A program made the translations under genes and the position numbers. Of a stretch of DNA of 64,000 nt, positions 44,669 to 53,261 are shown one piece after another (within the stretch, counting starts at the first letter, position 1; every line of letters begins with the position of its first letter). This DNA is from DAOULT01 sp964646625 (lineage in GTDB: Bacteria > Chloroflexota > Anaerolineae > CAZYHC01). Location of the stretch: contig CAZYHC010000017.1 of the NCBI GenBank assembly GCA_964646625.1, positions 22,987 through 86,986 of the forward strand, given 5' to 3'. Below the pieces are notes generated by a model. That model ran no database searches. It had not been told where the DNA came from and saw nothing but the letters and a program-made list of their open reading frames with translations.

Positions 44669-44922
44669 TGAAAAAAGTAACAAAGCCCCCGGTCATAGAG
44701 CGCGCCGGAGGCAAAGAGGTCCTACCAACCTGTGACGACGCTGGAGTACAGAGAGGTACTGCCAACCGCATATGTGACGCTTACGAGGCTCTGGGTGGTG
44801 ATTTGGGAGCAGAGGCGCTCCTGGGTTCGCTTTGCTGGGGCCTTTCTTTTATGAAACGGGCTGTACGATCATTTCGGGACTTGTAAGATACGGGCTTGCA
44901 AGTTCGGTCGAGGAAGGAGCGC
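44669..44922 (+). ncRNA. Long structured leader RNA with a repeated motif (possible riboswitch)
   Basis: The leader can form a hairpin GCC-CCGG with CCGG-GGC, then carries two copies of a GAGGTNCTNCCAACC...TGTGACG pattern (44714-44737 and 44751-44779, 37 bp apart). AGTAC/GTACT and GGAGC/GCTCC stems follow. A tandem structured leader ahead of a molybdo- or tungsto-formate dehydrogenase operon suggests sensing of a cofactor, metal or electron-carrier state. I do not recognise a known riboswitch consensus. Boundaries are estimated from the promoter and the first gene. Confidence 0.45.
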
Positions 44923-44929
44923 ATGGAGT

Positions 44930-45415
44930 ATGGAGATGGAGCAGGAGATGGAGCAGGAAACCCTTGATCTGGCCCCCTTGCAGGAGGTGCTGGAGGAGTA
45001 CAAGACGCAGCGGGGGGCAGTGATCCCTGTGCTGCAAAGGGCCCAGGATATCTACGGCTGGCTTCCCAGGGAAGTACTGGAGACGATCTCCCAGGAGATG
45101 GGGGTCTCCTTGAGCCGCATCTACGGGGTGGTGACTTTCTATTCCCAGTTCTACCTCACCCGCCGGGGGCGACACATCGTGCGCCAGTGCGACGGCACGG
45201 CCTGTCACGTGCGGGGTGCGGCGCGCATTATTGAGACGGCAGAAAGGCACCTGGAGCTCAAAGCCGGGGAGACGACCCCCGATTACCGGCTTACCTACGA
45301 GGTGGTCTACTGCCTGGGTTCCTGCGGCCTGGCGCCGGTGGCTATGGTGGATGACACGGTGGTCGGCCACCTGGTGCCGGAGAAGATGGTCGGGATTCTG
45401 GACAGGTTGGAGTAG
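44930..45415 (+). CDS. NuoE/HndA-like [2Fe-2S] subunit
   Basis: This 161-residue protein has the thioredoxin-like 2Fe-2S fold of the 24-kDa NADH dehydrogenase subunit. The four Cys ligands are visible in RQCDGTACHV and YCLGSCGLAPV. The N-terminal helical half ends before GVVTFYSQFY. It is the electron-entry small subunit of NADH-dependent complexes, pairing with a NuoF protein (encoded two genes down). Several in-frame ATGs lie near 44930 (44930, 44936), and GGAAGGAG lies upstream. It is the first gene of the operon. Confidence 0.93.
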   Translation: MEMEQEMEQETLDLAPLQEVLEEYKTQRGAVIPVLQRAQDIYGWLPREVLETISQEMGVSLSRIYGVVTFYSQFYLTRRGRHIVRQCDGTACHVRGAARIIETAERHLELKAGETTPDYRLTYEVVYCLGSCGLAPVAMVDDTVVGHLVPEKMVGILDRLE

Positions 45416-45553
45416 GGGGGAGGCGCGAGCTGTCCGCTGGCCTTCCTGCTCAACGGATGAGGGTGCGCTCCGTGTCTCTGTTGTGGTCATCGAGGGCACG
45501 GGTTTATTGTCGAAGGAGAAGCCGGTTGGTTTCTCCCCAGAAGGGAGGTAATT

Positions 45554-45943
45554 ATGCCTAAGCTTAAAAATCTTGAAGATCTGCAAAAGGTTCGCGAGCA
45601 GGCCCAACAAGACTTCAAGGTCCGTTCCGAGACGAGCACCAGAATCATCGTCGGGATGGGGACCTGCGGCATCGCCGCCGGGGCTCGGGAAACGATGCAC
45701 GCCATCCTGGAGGAACTCCAGGAGCGGGGGATTGACGCCCACGTCACCACCGTGGGCTGCATCGGGATGTGCTCCAAGGAGCCGCTGGTGGACATTGAGC
45801 AGGCGGGCAAGCCCCGGATCACCTATTGCAACGTCCATCCGGACATGGTGCCCCGCCTGATCAAAGAGCACCTGGTCAAAGGAAACGTGGTCCAGGAGTG
45901 GGCGATGGGCCGGGTGCCCAGTGAGGGCATCGGCCAATCCTGA
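45554..45943 (+). CDS. HndB-like thioredoxin-fold ferredoxin
   Basis: This 129-residue protein has a thioredoxin-like ferredoxin motif: GMGTCGIAAGA and VGCIGMCSKEPLVDIE. These resemble the small ferredoxin subunit HndB of NADP-reducing hydrogenases. It could relay electrons between the NuoE/NuoF module and the catalytic subunit. AGAAGGGAGG precedes the ATG. A 138-bp gap before it contains no gene. Confidence 0.85.
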   Translation: MPKLKNLEDLQKVREQAQQDFKVRSETSTRIIVGMGTCGIAAGARETMHAILEELQERGIDAHVTTVGCIGMCSKEPLVDIEQAGKPRITYCNVHPDMVPRLIKEHLVKGNVVQEWAMGRVPSEGIGQS

Positions 45944-45993
45944 GGGGCAGCACCACGGATGGGCGGAATTAAGGGATTGAAGAGGAGTTTGTT

Positions 45994-48900
45994 ATGACTG
46001 AAGCATTATACCGCGCTAACGTGTTGGTCTGTGGGGGCACGGGCTGTAAAGCTTCTGGCTCGGACGACACCTATCAGGCGTTGGTGGCAGATCTCCAGCG
46101 CCGAGGGTTGGATGAAGAGGTCCAGGCGATTCACACCGGCTGCCGGGGGTTCTGTGCCATGGGACCGGTGGTAATCATTTATCCCGACGGCATCTTCTAC
46201 TGCCAGGTACATGCCGGGGATGTGCCGCTGCTGGTGGAGGAGACGCTGCTCAAGGGGCGCGTGGTGCCGCGGCTGACGTACGAGGAGCCAATCGCACACC
46301 AGACCATTCCTTTCTACGGCGAGATCCCCTTCTACAGCAAGCAACTGCGGATCACCCTGCGCAACTGCGGGATGATTGACCCCGAGAACATCGAGGAGTA
46401 CATCGCCCGGGGCGGCTACGCGGCGCTCTCCAAAGTGCTCTCCTCGATGACGCCGGAACAGGTGTACGAGGAGGTGAAACACTCTAATTTGCGGGGCCGG
46501 GGCGGGGCTGGCTTCCCCACCGGCCTGAAGTGGGAGTTCACCGCCCGTGCCCCTGGCGAGGTCAAGTACGTGGTCTGCAACGCCGACGAGGGGGACCCCG
46601 GAGCATTCATGGACCGCTCCATCATCGAAGGCGATCCCCACAGCGTGCTGGAGGGAATGATCATCGGCGGCTACGCCATAGGAGCAAAGGAGGGGTACAT
46701 TTACTGTCGGGCCGAGTACCCCCTGGCTATCAGGCGCCTCAAGATCGCTATCGCCCAGGCCGAAGAGTACGGGCTGCTGGGGGATAACATCCTGGGGAGC
46801 GAAGTCTCCTTCCATTTGCACGTGAAGGAGGGGGCCGGGGCTTTCGTGTGCGGCGAGGAGACGGCCCTGCTGGCCTCCATCGAGGGGCGTCGGGGGGAGC
46901 CGCGCCCCCGCCCGCCTTTCCCCGCCGTTAAGGGGCTGTGGGACAAGCCGACCAACATCAACAACGTCAAGAGCTACGCCAACGTCCCCCAGATCATCGT
47001 CAATGGGGCCGACTGGTTCGCCAACATCGGGTCCCCACGTTCGCCGGGCACAGCCATCTTCGCCCTCACCGGCAAGGTGAACAACACCGGCCTGGTGGAG
47101 GTGCCTATGGGGATCACCCTGGGGGAGATCATCTTCGACATCGGCGGCGGGGTCCCCAATGGGAAGCAATTCAAGGCCGTGCAGACTGGCGGCCCGCTGG
47201 GCGGGTGCATCTCCGCCGAAAACCTGAACGTGCCGGTGGACTTCGACTCCCTGAAGGAGGTGGGAGCAGTGATGGGCTCCGGCGGGATGATCGTGGTGGA
47301 CGAGGACACCTGCATGGTGGAGTTCGCCAAGTTCTTCCTGACCTTCGCCGCCGCCGAGAGCTGCGGCAAGTGTGTCCCCTGCCGGATGGGAGGGAAGCAG
47401 ATGCTGGAGATACTGACCCGCATCACCGAGGGGAAGGGGAAGCTGGAGGACCTGGACGCCATCCGCGAGATCGCGGCTGGTATGGAGACCGGCGCGCTGT
47501 GTGCCCTGGGGCAACTCACTCCAGGGCCGGTGCTGACGGCGCTGCGCTACTTCGAGGACGAATTCATCGCTCACATCGTGGACAAGCGCTGCCCGGCCAA
47601 TGTCTGCAAGGAACTGGTCCGTGCCCGGTGCACCAACGCCTGCCCTGCCGAAGTGGACGTGCCCAGCTACGTGGCGCTGGTGGCCCAGGGCCGTTACGCC
47701 GAGGGGCTGGAGATCCATCGTCGCCAGAACCCCTTCCCGCTGGCCTGCGGTCGGGTCTGCCCCGCCTTCTGCGAAGACCGCTGCCGGCGCGGGGACATCG
47801 ACGAGCCTATCGCCATCCGTGCCGTCAAGCGCTTCATGGCTGACCACGAGCTGGAGCGGCCCTGGACTCCGCCCATCTACGGGGGGGCCAGGCCGGAGAA
47901 GGTGGCGGTGGTCGGCGCCGGGCCGGCCGGCCTCACGGCGGCTTTGCGTCTGGCGCAGCAAGGGTACGGCGTCACCGTGTTCGAGAAGCTTCCTGTGCCG
48001 GGCGGGATGCTGGCTGTGGGCATCCCCGATTATCGTCTGCCGCGCCAGGTCCTCAACCTGGAGATCGACAACATCCGGCGGGCGGGGGTGGAGCTCCGCT
48101 GCAACCAGGCGTTGGGACGTGATTTCACCCTGGATTCGCTGCTGGACGAGGCAGGGTACAGCGCGGTGGTGCTGGCTATCGGCGCTCACCAGAGCCGCCA
48201 ACTGAGGGTGGAGGGCGAGGATAAGGAGGGGGTCATCCACGGCGTGGATTTCCTGCGCCACGTGGCCCTGGGCCACCCGCCCGACCTGACGGGCAAGCGA
48301 GTGGGGGTGGTCGGGGGCGGCAACGTGGCCGTTGACGCCCTGCGCACCGCCTGGCGGCTGGGAGCCCGCGAAGCGCACCTGATCTATCGCCGTCGCCGTG
48401 AGGACATGCCCGCCTACAAAGAAGAGGTCGAGGCCGCCGAGGAGGAGGGAGCCATCTTCCACTTCCTCACCAACCCCACCCGGCTGCTGGGGGATGGTCA
48501 TCTCAGCGGGGTGGAGTGTGCCAGGCACACCCTGGGCAAGTTCGACCGCAGCAGTCGCCGCCGCCCGGTGCCCATCGTCGATTCTGAATTTGTCATCGAC
48601 CTGGACGTTCTGATCCCGGCCATCGGGCAGGAGCCTGACCTGAGCTGTCTGGAGGGGGAAGAGGGAATCGAAACCCGGCGTGATCTCACCTTCGCCGTGA
48701 ACGAGGCTCTGGGCACTTCCCGGCCGGGGGTCTTCGCCGCAGGCGATGCCGTCAGCGGGCCAGCCACGGTGGTCGAAGCGGTGGCCCAGGGGAACGCCGT
48801 GGCCCGCGCCGTGGATCACTACCTGCGCACGGGGGAGATGGAGAAGATAGTCACTCTCCCCGGCTACGAGGTGGTGGAGCAGCCCTTCAACCTGGACGAC

Positions 48901-49104
48901 TACGCCGAGGCCCGACGGCCAGAGAGGCCCGAACTCTCCGTCGAGGAGCGGCGGGGCAACTTCCGCGAGGTCGAGCAGGGGATGGAGGAGCACCCCGTCC
49001 AGGAGGAGTGCAAGCGTTGCCTGCGCTGCGACCTGGAGTGGTTAAGGGATATGGGCATGGCCCTGGAGCCGGTGCCTGAGCGCCAGGTGGTAGAAGAAGC
49101 GTGA
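45994..49104 (+). CDS. NuoF-type NADH/FMN subunit fused to GltD/NfnB-like NADPH flavoprotein
   Basis: This is a 1036-residue fusion. Residues 1-105 form a thioredoxin-like 2Fe-2S domain (C13, C18, C50, C54). The NuoF core follows with LRGRGGAGFPTG near residue 168 (NADH/FMN loop) and ESCGKCVPCRMG near residue 456 (4Fe-4S). From residue 544 the protein continues as a GltD/NfnB-type module with RCTNACPAEVD, ACGRVCPAFCEDRC, FAD loop VAVVGAGPAGLTAA near 638 and NADPH loop GVVGGGNVAVDALR near 771. The C-terminus has CKRCLRCDLEW. It could link NADH, NADPH and ferredoxin, in a bifurcating or confurcating manner. It lies 50 bp after HndB-like and 40 bp before fdhA. Confidence 0.93.
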   Translation: MTEALYRANVLVCGGTGCKASGSDDTYQALVADLQRRGLDEEVQAIHTGCRGFCAMGPVVIIYPDGIFYCQVHAGDVPLLVEETLLKGRVVPRLTYEEPIAHQTIPFYGEIPFYSKQLRITLRNCGMIDPENIEEYIARGGYAALSKVLSSMTPEQVYEEVKHSNLRGRGGAGFPTGLKWEFTARAPGEVKYVVCNADEGDPGAFMDRSIIEGDPHSVLEGMIIGGYAIGAKEGYIYCRAEYPLAIRRLKIAIAQAEEYGLLGDNILGSEVSFHLHVKEGAGAFVCGEETALLASIEGRRGEPRPRPPFPAVKGLWDKPTNINNVKSYANVPQIIVNGADWFANIGSPRSPGTAIFALTGKVNNTGLVEVPMGITLGEIIFDIGGGVPNGKQFKAVQTGGPLGGCISAENLNVPVDFDSLKEVGAVMGSGGMIVVDEDTCMVEFAKFFLTFAAAESCGKCVPCRMGGKQMLEILTRITEGKGKLEDLDAIREIAAGMETGALCALGQLTPGPVLTALRYFEDEFIAHIVDKRCPANVCKELVRARCTNACPAEVDVPSYVALVAQGRYAEGLEIHRRQNPFPLACGRVCPAFCEDRCRRGDIDEPIAIRAVKRFMADHELERPWTPPIYGGARPEKVAVVGAGPAGLTAALRLAQQGYGVTVFEKLPVPGGMLAVGIPDYRLPRQVLNLEIDNIRRAGVELRCNQALGRDFTLDSLLDEAGYSAVVLAIGAHQSRQLRVEGEDKEGVIHGVDFLRHVALGHPPDLTGKRVGVVGGGNVAVDALRTAWRLGAREAHLIYRRRREDMPAYKEEVEAAEEEGAIFHFLTNPTRLLGDGHLSGVECARHTLGKFDRSSRRRPVPIVDSEFVIDLDVLIPAIGQEPDLSCLEGEEGIETRRDLTFAVNEALGTSRPGVFAAGDAVSGPATVVEAVAQGNAVARAVDHYLRTGEMEKIVTLPGYEVVEQPFNLDDYAEARRPERPELSVEERRGNFREVEQGMEEHPVQEECKRCLRCDLEWLRDMGMALEPVPERQVVEEA

Positions 49105-49144
49105 CCAGGAGTAAGTTGGCCTTCACGAAAGGCACCTTGCTTTT

Positions 49145-51883
49145 ATGTATAGGGAGGCAGCATTGAAGGACGTGAAAGAAGTAACGAAAACGATGAATAT
49201 CACCATTGACGGTAAGAAAATAGCCGCTAAAGCCGGACAGACCATTTTGGAGGCCGCTATGGAGGCTGGCATCAGGATTCCCACTCTTTGTAACCACCCG
49301 GCCTTGCAGCCGATCGGGGCCTGTCGCGTCTGCCTGGTGGAAGTAGCCAGACAGCGGACCCTGCAACCGGCCTGTACCTTTCAGGTGACGGAGGGGATGG
49401 AGGTCTGGACACACTCGCCGCCGGTGGAAGAGGCCCGGCGCTTTGTGCTGGAACTGCTCCTCTCTGACCATCCACAGGATTGTATGACCTGTGAACGGAC
49501 AGGGAACTGCGAGTTGCAAGACCTGGCCTACGAGTACGGCATCAAGCAGAGTCGCTTCCCTGGTCTGCAACAGACCTATCCTATCGACGACTCCAACCCC
49601 TTCTTTGAGCGCGACTACAACAAATGTATTCTCTGCCGCCGTTGTGTGCGCGCCTGCAACGAGATCAACGGAGTGGAGGCCATCGACGTCATCCAGCGCG
49701 GTTTTGCCAGCCAGATCGGCACCGCTTTCGACAGCCCCATGCAGGATAGCCCCTGCGAATTCTGCGGGATGTGCACGGAGCTCTGCCCTACCGGGGCCCT
49801 GGTGCCCAAGTTGCGCCAGCGCCAGGGACGACCCTGGGAGTTCAGTCGGGTAGCCAACACCTGTCCCTACTGTGGGGTGGGGTGTCAGTTCTACCTGGAG
49901 GTCAAAGATGGCCGCATCGTGCAGGTGGCTTCCAGGTGGGACGCCCCCGCCAATCACGGCTGGACCTGCGTCAAGGGGCGCTTCGGCTGGGACTTCGTCC
50001 ACCACCCCGACCGGCTGACCAAACCGCTGGTCCGCCGCCAGAAGGGGGGCGAGCTCGAAGTCGTGGAATGGGACGAGGCCCTGGACCTGGTGGCGGAGCG
50101 GTTCGAGGAGACCAAAGAGCAGTACGGTCCCGATGCGTTTGGCGCCCTCTCATCCGCCAAGTGCACCAACGAAGAGAACTACGTGATGCAGAAGTTCGCA
50201 CGGGCGGTGATGGGCACCAACAACGTAGACCACTGTGCGCGTCTTTGACACAGCGTCACTGTGACCGGTCTGGCCACAGCATTTGGCTCCGGGGCGATGA
50301 CTAACTCTTTCGACGACATCGCCGACGACGCCCAGATCTACTTCATCATCGGCTCCAACACCACCGAGCAGCACCCTGTGTTGGGCATGCGCCTCCGCCA
50401 GGCGGTGAAACAGCGGGAGGCCAAACTCATCGTCTGCGACCCACGCCGCATTCCCATCGCCAAGTTCGCCACCCTGCACATCCGCCATAAGCCGGGCACC
50501 GACATTGCCCTGCTAAACGGCATCATGCACGTCCTCATCGCCGAGGAGCTCTACGACAGGAAGTTTGTGGCGGAGCGCACCGAGGGGTTCGAGGAGCTGA
50601 AGGCCAAAGTGATGGAATATCCGCCGGAGCGCGCCGCGGAGATCGCTGGCGTGCCGGCGGAGCAGATCGTCGAAGCGGCGCACCTGCTGGCCGCCCATCG
50701 TCCCGGGGCGCTTCTCTACGCCATGGGGATCACCCAACACACCACCGGCCACCAAAACGTGCTCTCTTGCGCTAATTTGCAGATGCTCCTGGGCAACATG
50801 GGGCTGCGGGGCGGGGGGGTCAACCCCTTGCGCGGCCAGAGCAACGTGCAGGGGGCGTGCGATATGGGAGGGCTGGTCAACGTCTACCCTGGCTATCAGC
50901 GGGTGACCGACGAGGCCACGCGACAGAAGTTCGAGGAGGCGTGGGGGGTGTCCCTCTCCGACCAGGTGGGGACCACGGTGGTGGAGATGTTCCACCAGGC
51001 GGAGCGGGGAGAGCTCCGCGCCATGTACATCATGGGGGAGAACCCCATGCTCTCCGATCCCGATATCAACCACACCGAGCACTGTCTGCGCAGTCTGGAC
51101 TTCCTGGTGGTGCAGGACATCTTCCTCACCGAGACGGCGGCCCTGGCCGACGTGGTGCTTCCCGCCACCTCCTGGGCCGAGAGGCTGGGCACCTTTACCA
51201 ACTCCGAACGGCGGATTCAGTTCACGCGCCCGGCGGTGTCTCCTCCCGGCGAGGCTAAGCCTGACTGGTGGATCGTGGGGGAGATCGCCCGGCGGATGGG
51301 TTACCAGGGCCTGACCTATCCCTCGCCGCGCCAGATCATGGACGAGATCAACCGCCTGACTCCCATCTACGCTGGCGTCACCTACGATCGCATCGGGGAG
51401 ATGGGGCTACAGTGGCCCTGCCCGACCACCGATCATCCCGGCACGCCGATTCTGCACGTCGGGAAGTTCAGTCGCGGACCGGGGCACTTCAGCGCCGTGG
51501 ATTGGCAGCCGCCAGCCGAGGAGCCTGACGAGGAATATCCTTTCATCTTCACCACTGGCCGTGTGCTCTGGCATTATCACACCGGCACGATGACCCGCCG
51601 CTCCGTGGGGCTGGATGCCATCTATCCCGGGCCGGTGGTGGAGCTCAACCCCGAAGACGCGGCCCGGCTGGGGGTATCTGAGGGCCAGATGGTGAAGGTT
51701 TCCTCGCGGCGAGGCACGGTCGAGGCCGCGGCGCAGGTCAGCCTCATGACCGAGCCAGGGGTGGTGTTCATGCCCTTCCACTTCGCCGAGGCCGCGGCCA
51801 ACAAACTGACTATCGCCGCCCTGGACCCCATAGGGAAGATCCCCGAGCTCAAGGTCTGTGCGGTCAAAGTGGAAGCGGCGTAG
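49145..51883 (+). CDS. fdhA: Formate dehydrogenase catalytic subunit, selenocysteine-containing (read through UGA)
   Basis: A single frame of 912 codons has a TGA at 50246-50248 (residue 368). The flanks NNVDHCARL-U-HSVTVTGLA align with the selenocysteine site of E. coli FdhF (CARV-U-HGPSVAGL), and both sides are in frame. A hairpin with a GGTCT loop sits 10 nt later, as in bacterial SECIS elements. The N-terminus has a plant-type 2Fe-2S region (GACRVCLVEV), then His/Cys 4Fe-4S motifs and CPYCGVGC, the bis-MGD enzyme cluster. The domains of molybdo/tungsto-formate dehydrogenase follow. Reaction: formate to CO2 with electrons to the NuoF partner. Start options are 49145, TTG 49163 (GGGAGG before it) and 49193. 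Without recoding the protein would be two broken halves. Confidence 0.93.
50246..50279 (+). promoter_or_regulatory. UGA-Sec codon with SECIS-type hairpin
   Basis: TGA at 50246-50248 is followed after 10 nt by a stem CTGTG (50259-50263) with CACAG (50275-50279), inner pairs CC/GG, and an apical GGTCT loop (50267-50271). This matches the upper-stem geometry of the E. coli fdhF SECIS. It would bind SelB to direct selenocysteine insertion. Confidence 0.85.
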
Positions 51884-52025
51884 TAACGACCCAATAGCAG
51901 CCAGCAGTTAGCCCTCAGCGAACTCTGCGCGCTCTGCGGTGAGAAAATGTATCGACAGAGAAGAATAATTCTGCTCAAGCTGTTGAGTGACTGCCTGGCC
52001 TATAGTTGGTGATCTACTTGTTTCT

Positions 52026-53246
52026 TTATTGCTTCTCATACGGCTGCCCGTCGGCGGCGGGCGGGATAGCCCGTCCGATCACCCCGGCCAGCACGATCAT
52101 GGTCAGGATGTAAGGGGCCATTTGCAGGAATTCGGGGGGGAGCGCCACCCTGAGGGCCTGCATCTTGCCCTGCACGGCGTCGGCAAACCCGAACAGCAGG
52201 GCGGCGAAGAAACTGCCTATCGGCGTCCAGTTGCCGAAGATCATGGCCGCCAGGGCGATGAACCCTTCCCCGTGAGTCATGTTGTCCTCGAAGGAGCCCA
52301 GCCCCAGGGAAAAGTAGGAGCCTCCGATCCCGGCAATAAGCCCGCCGATAATGACGTTAACGTAACGCATGCGGTAAACGTCTATGCCTACCGTATCGGC
52401 GGCCCGCGGATGTTCTCCCACCGAACGGGTCCTCAGGCCCCAGGGGGTGTGGAAGATGATAACGTGAACCACCGCCAATAGCACCAACATGATGAACACC
52501 GTTGGGGTGTTGACGAAAAACTTGCCCAGAATGGGGAGGTCGGCCAGGAGGGGAATGCGGGTGGTGGCGATCGCTCCTGGGGCGTTCATACCGGCCGGTT
52601 GCAGTATGCGGATCTTCAGATAACGAGTCACGCCAGCCGCCAGGATGTTGATCACCGTGCCGCTGATGATCTGGTCCACCTTGTAGGTCACGGATAAGAG
52701 GGCGTGCAGGGCCGCCATCAATCCCCCGGTAAGCATGGCCGCCAGCATTCCGATCCAGTGGCTGCCGGTGGCGGAGGTGGCGGCGATGGCGGCAAAGGCT
52801 CCGAAGAGCATCATGCCCTCGATGGCGATGTTAATCACTCCGGCCCGCTCGCAGAAAACGCCGCTCATAGCGCCCAGGGTCAGCGGCGTGGCCGAGGTCA
52901 GGGTGGTCTGTAACAGGCCCGGCAGGTTCAACTCTTTGCCGCTGGTGATCGCTATCAGGAAAGAAGCCACCACCAGGAACCCGCCGGCTCCCAGCACCAC
53001 GCTGAGGGAACGAAACCCCCGGTACAACTGCCAGCCGCCGACAAACAAACACAAGGCTCCCAGGGCATACAGCGTCTCTTGCGAAGGGGGGGCGATCAGC
53101 GTCCCTATTTTGTCGTCGAAAAAGGTAGCCACCTGCCCCTTCTCTACAAACAAGGCGGCAACGACGATGATGATTAACCCTGCCACCAGACAGATCGCGC
53201 CCAGAACTTTTTCCCGGCTCAGAAGCTCGCGCCATTGTTCAGACAT
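52026..53246 (-). CDS. BMP-type ABC transporter permease 2
   Basis: This 406-residue integral membrane protein of the nucleoside/purine ABC permease family (YufQ/NupC-like) has about nine hydrophobic segments and the conserved VFCERAGVINIAIEGMM and YGSxGVE-like VGEHPRAADTVGIDV segments. It lies at the 3' end of the transporter cluster, 15 bp after permease 1. It forms the channel with the 481-residue permease and the ATPase encoded upstream. The substrate is most likely nucleosides or purines. Confidence 0.88.
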   Translation of the reverse strand: MSEQWRELLSREKVLGAICLVAGLIIIVVAALFVEKGQVATFFDDKIGTLIAPPSQETLYALGALCLFVGGWQLYRGFRSLSVVLGAGGFLVVASFLIAITSGKELNLPGLLQTTLTSATPLTLGAMSGVFCERAGVINIAIEGMMLFGAFAAIAATSATGSHWIGMLAAMLTGGLMAALHALLSVTYKVDQIISGTVINILAAGVTRYLKIRILQPAGMNAPGAIATTRIPLLADLPILGKFFVNTPTVFIMLVLLAVVHVIIFHTPWGLRTRSVGEHPRAADTVGIDVYRMRYVNVIIGGLIAGIGGSYFSLGLGSFEDNMTHGEGFIALAAMIFGNWTPIGSFFAALLFGFADAVQGKMQALRVALPPEFLQMAPYILTMIVLAGVIGRAIPPAADGQPYEKQ

Positions 53247-53261
53247 GTGACTTTCTCCCCC

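Larger units (their letters stand above)
44462..44929. other. 468-bp gene-free stretch with promoter and leader
   Basis: No convincing gene is seen between the radical SAM gene and the formate dehydrogenase operon. It holds a consensus promoter (44634-44662) and a long, structured leader described separately. Short open frames exist but have no start context or coding look. Confidence 0.6.

Noticed and set aside
44517..44735. Small plus-strand frame in the fdh leader
   Set aside because: It has no Shine-Dalgarno site and crosses the consensus promoter, so it is probably not coding.
46006..48993. A 995-codon minus-strand frame opposite the NuoF-GltD gene
   Set aside because: The plus strand encodes a complete, motif-rich fusion. 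The minus frame is rich in His, Gly and Arg as expected from antisense and shows no domain.
50261..51883. A separate start at 50261 for a second molybdopterin protein
   Set aside because: It is in frame with the upstream part through the UGA, and the flanking residues match a known Sec site, so a single selenoprotein is the better explanation.
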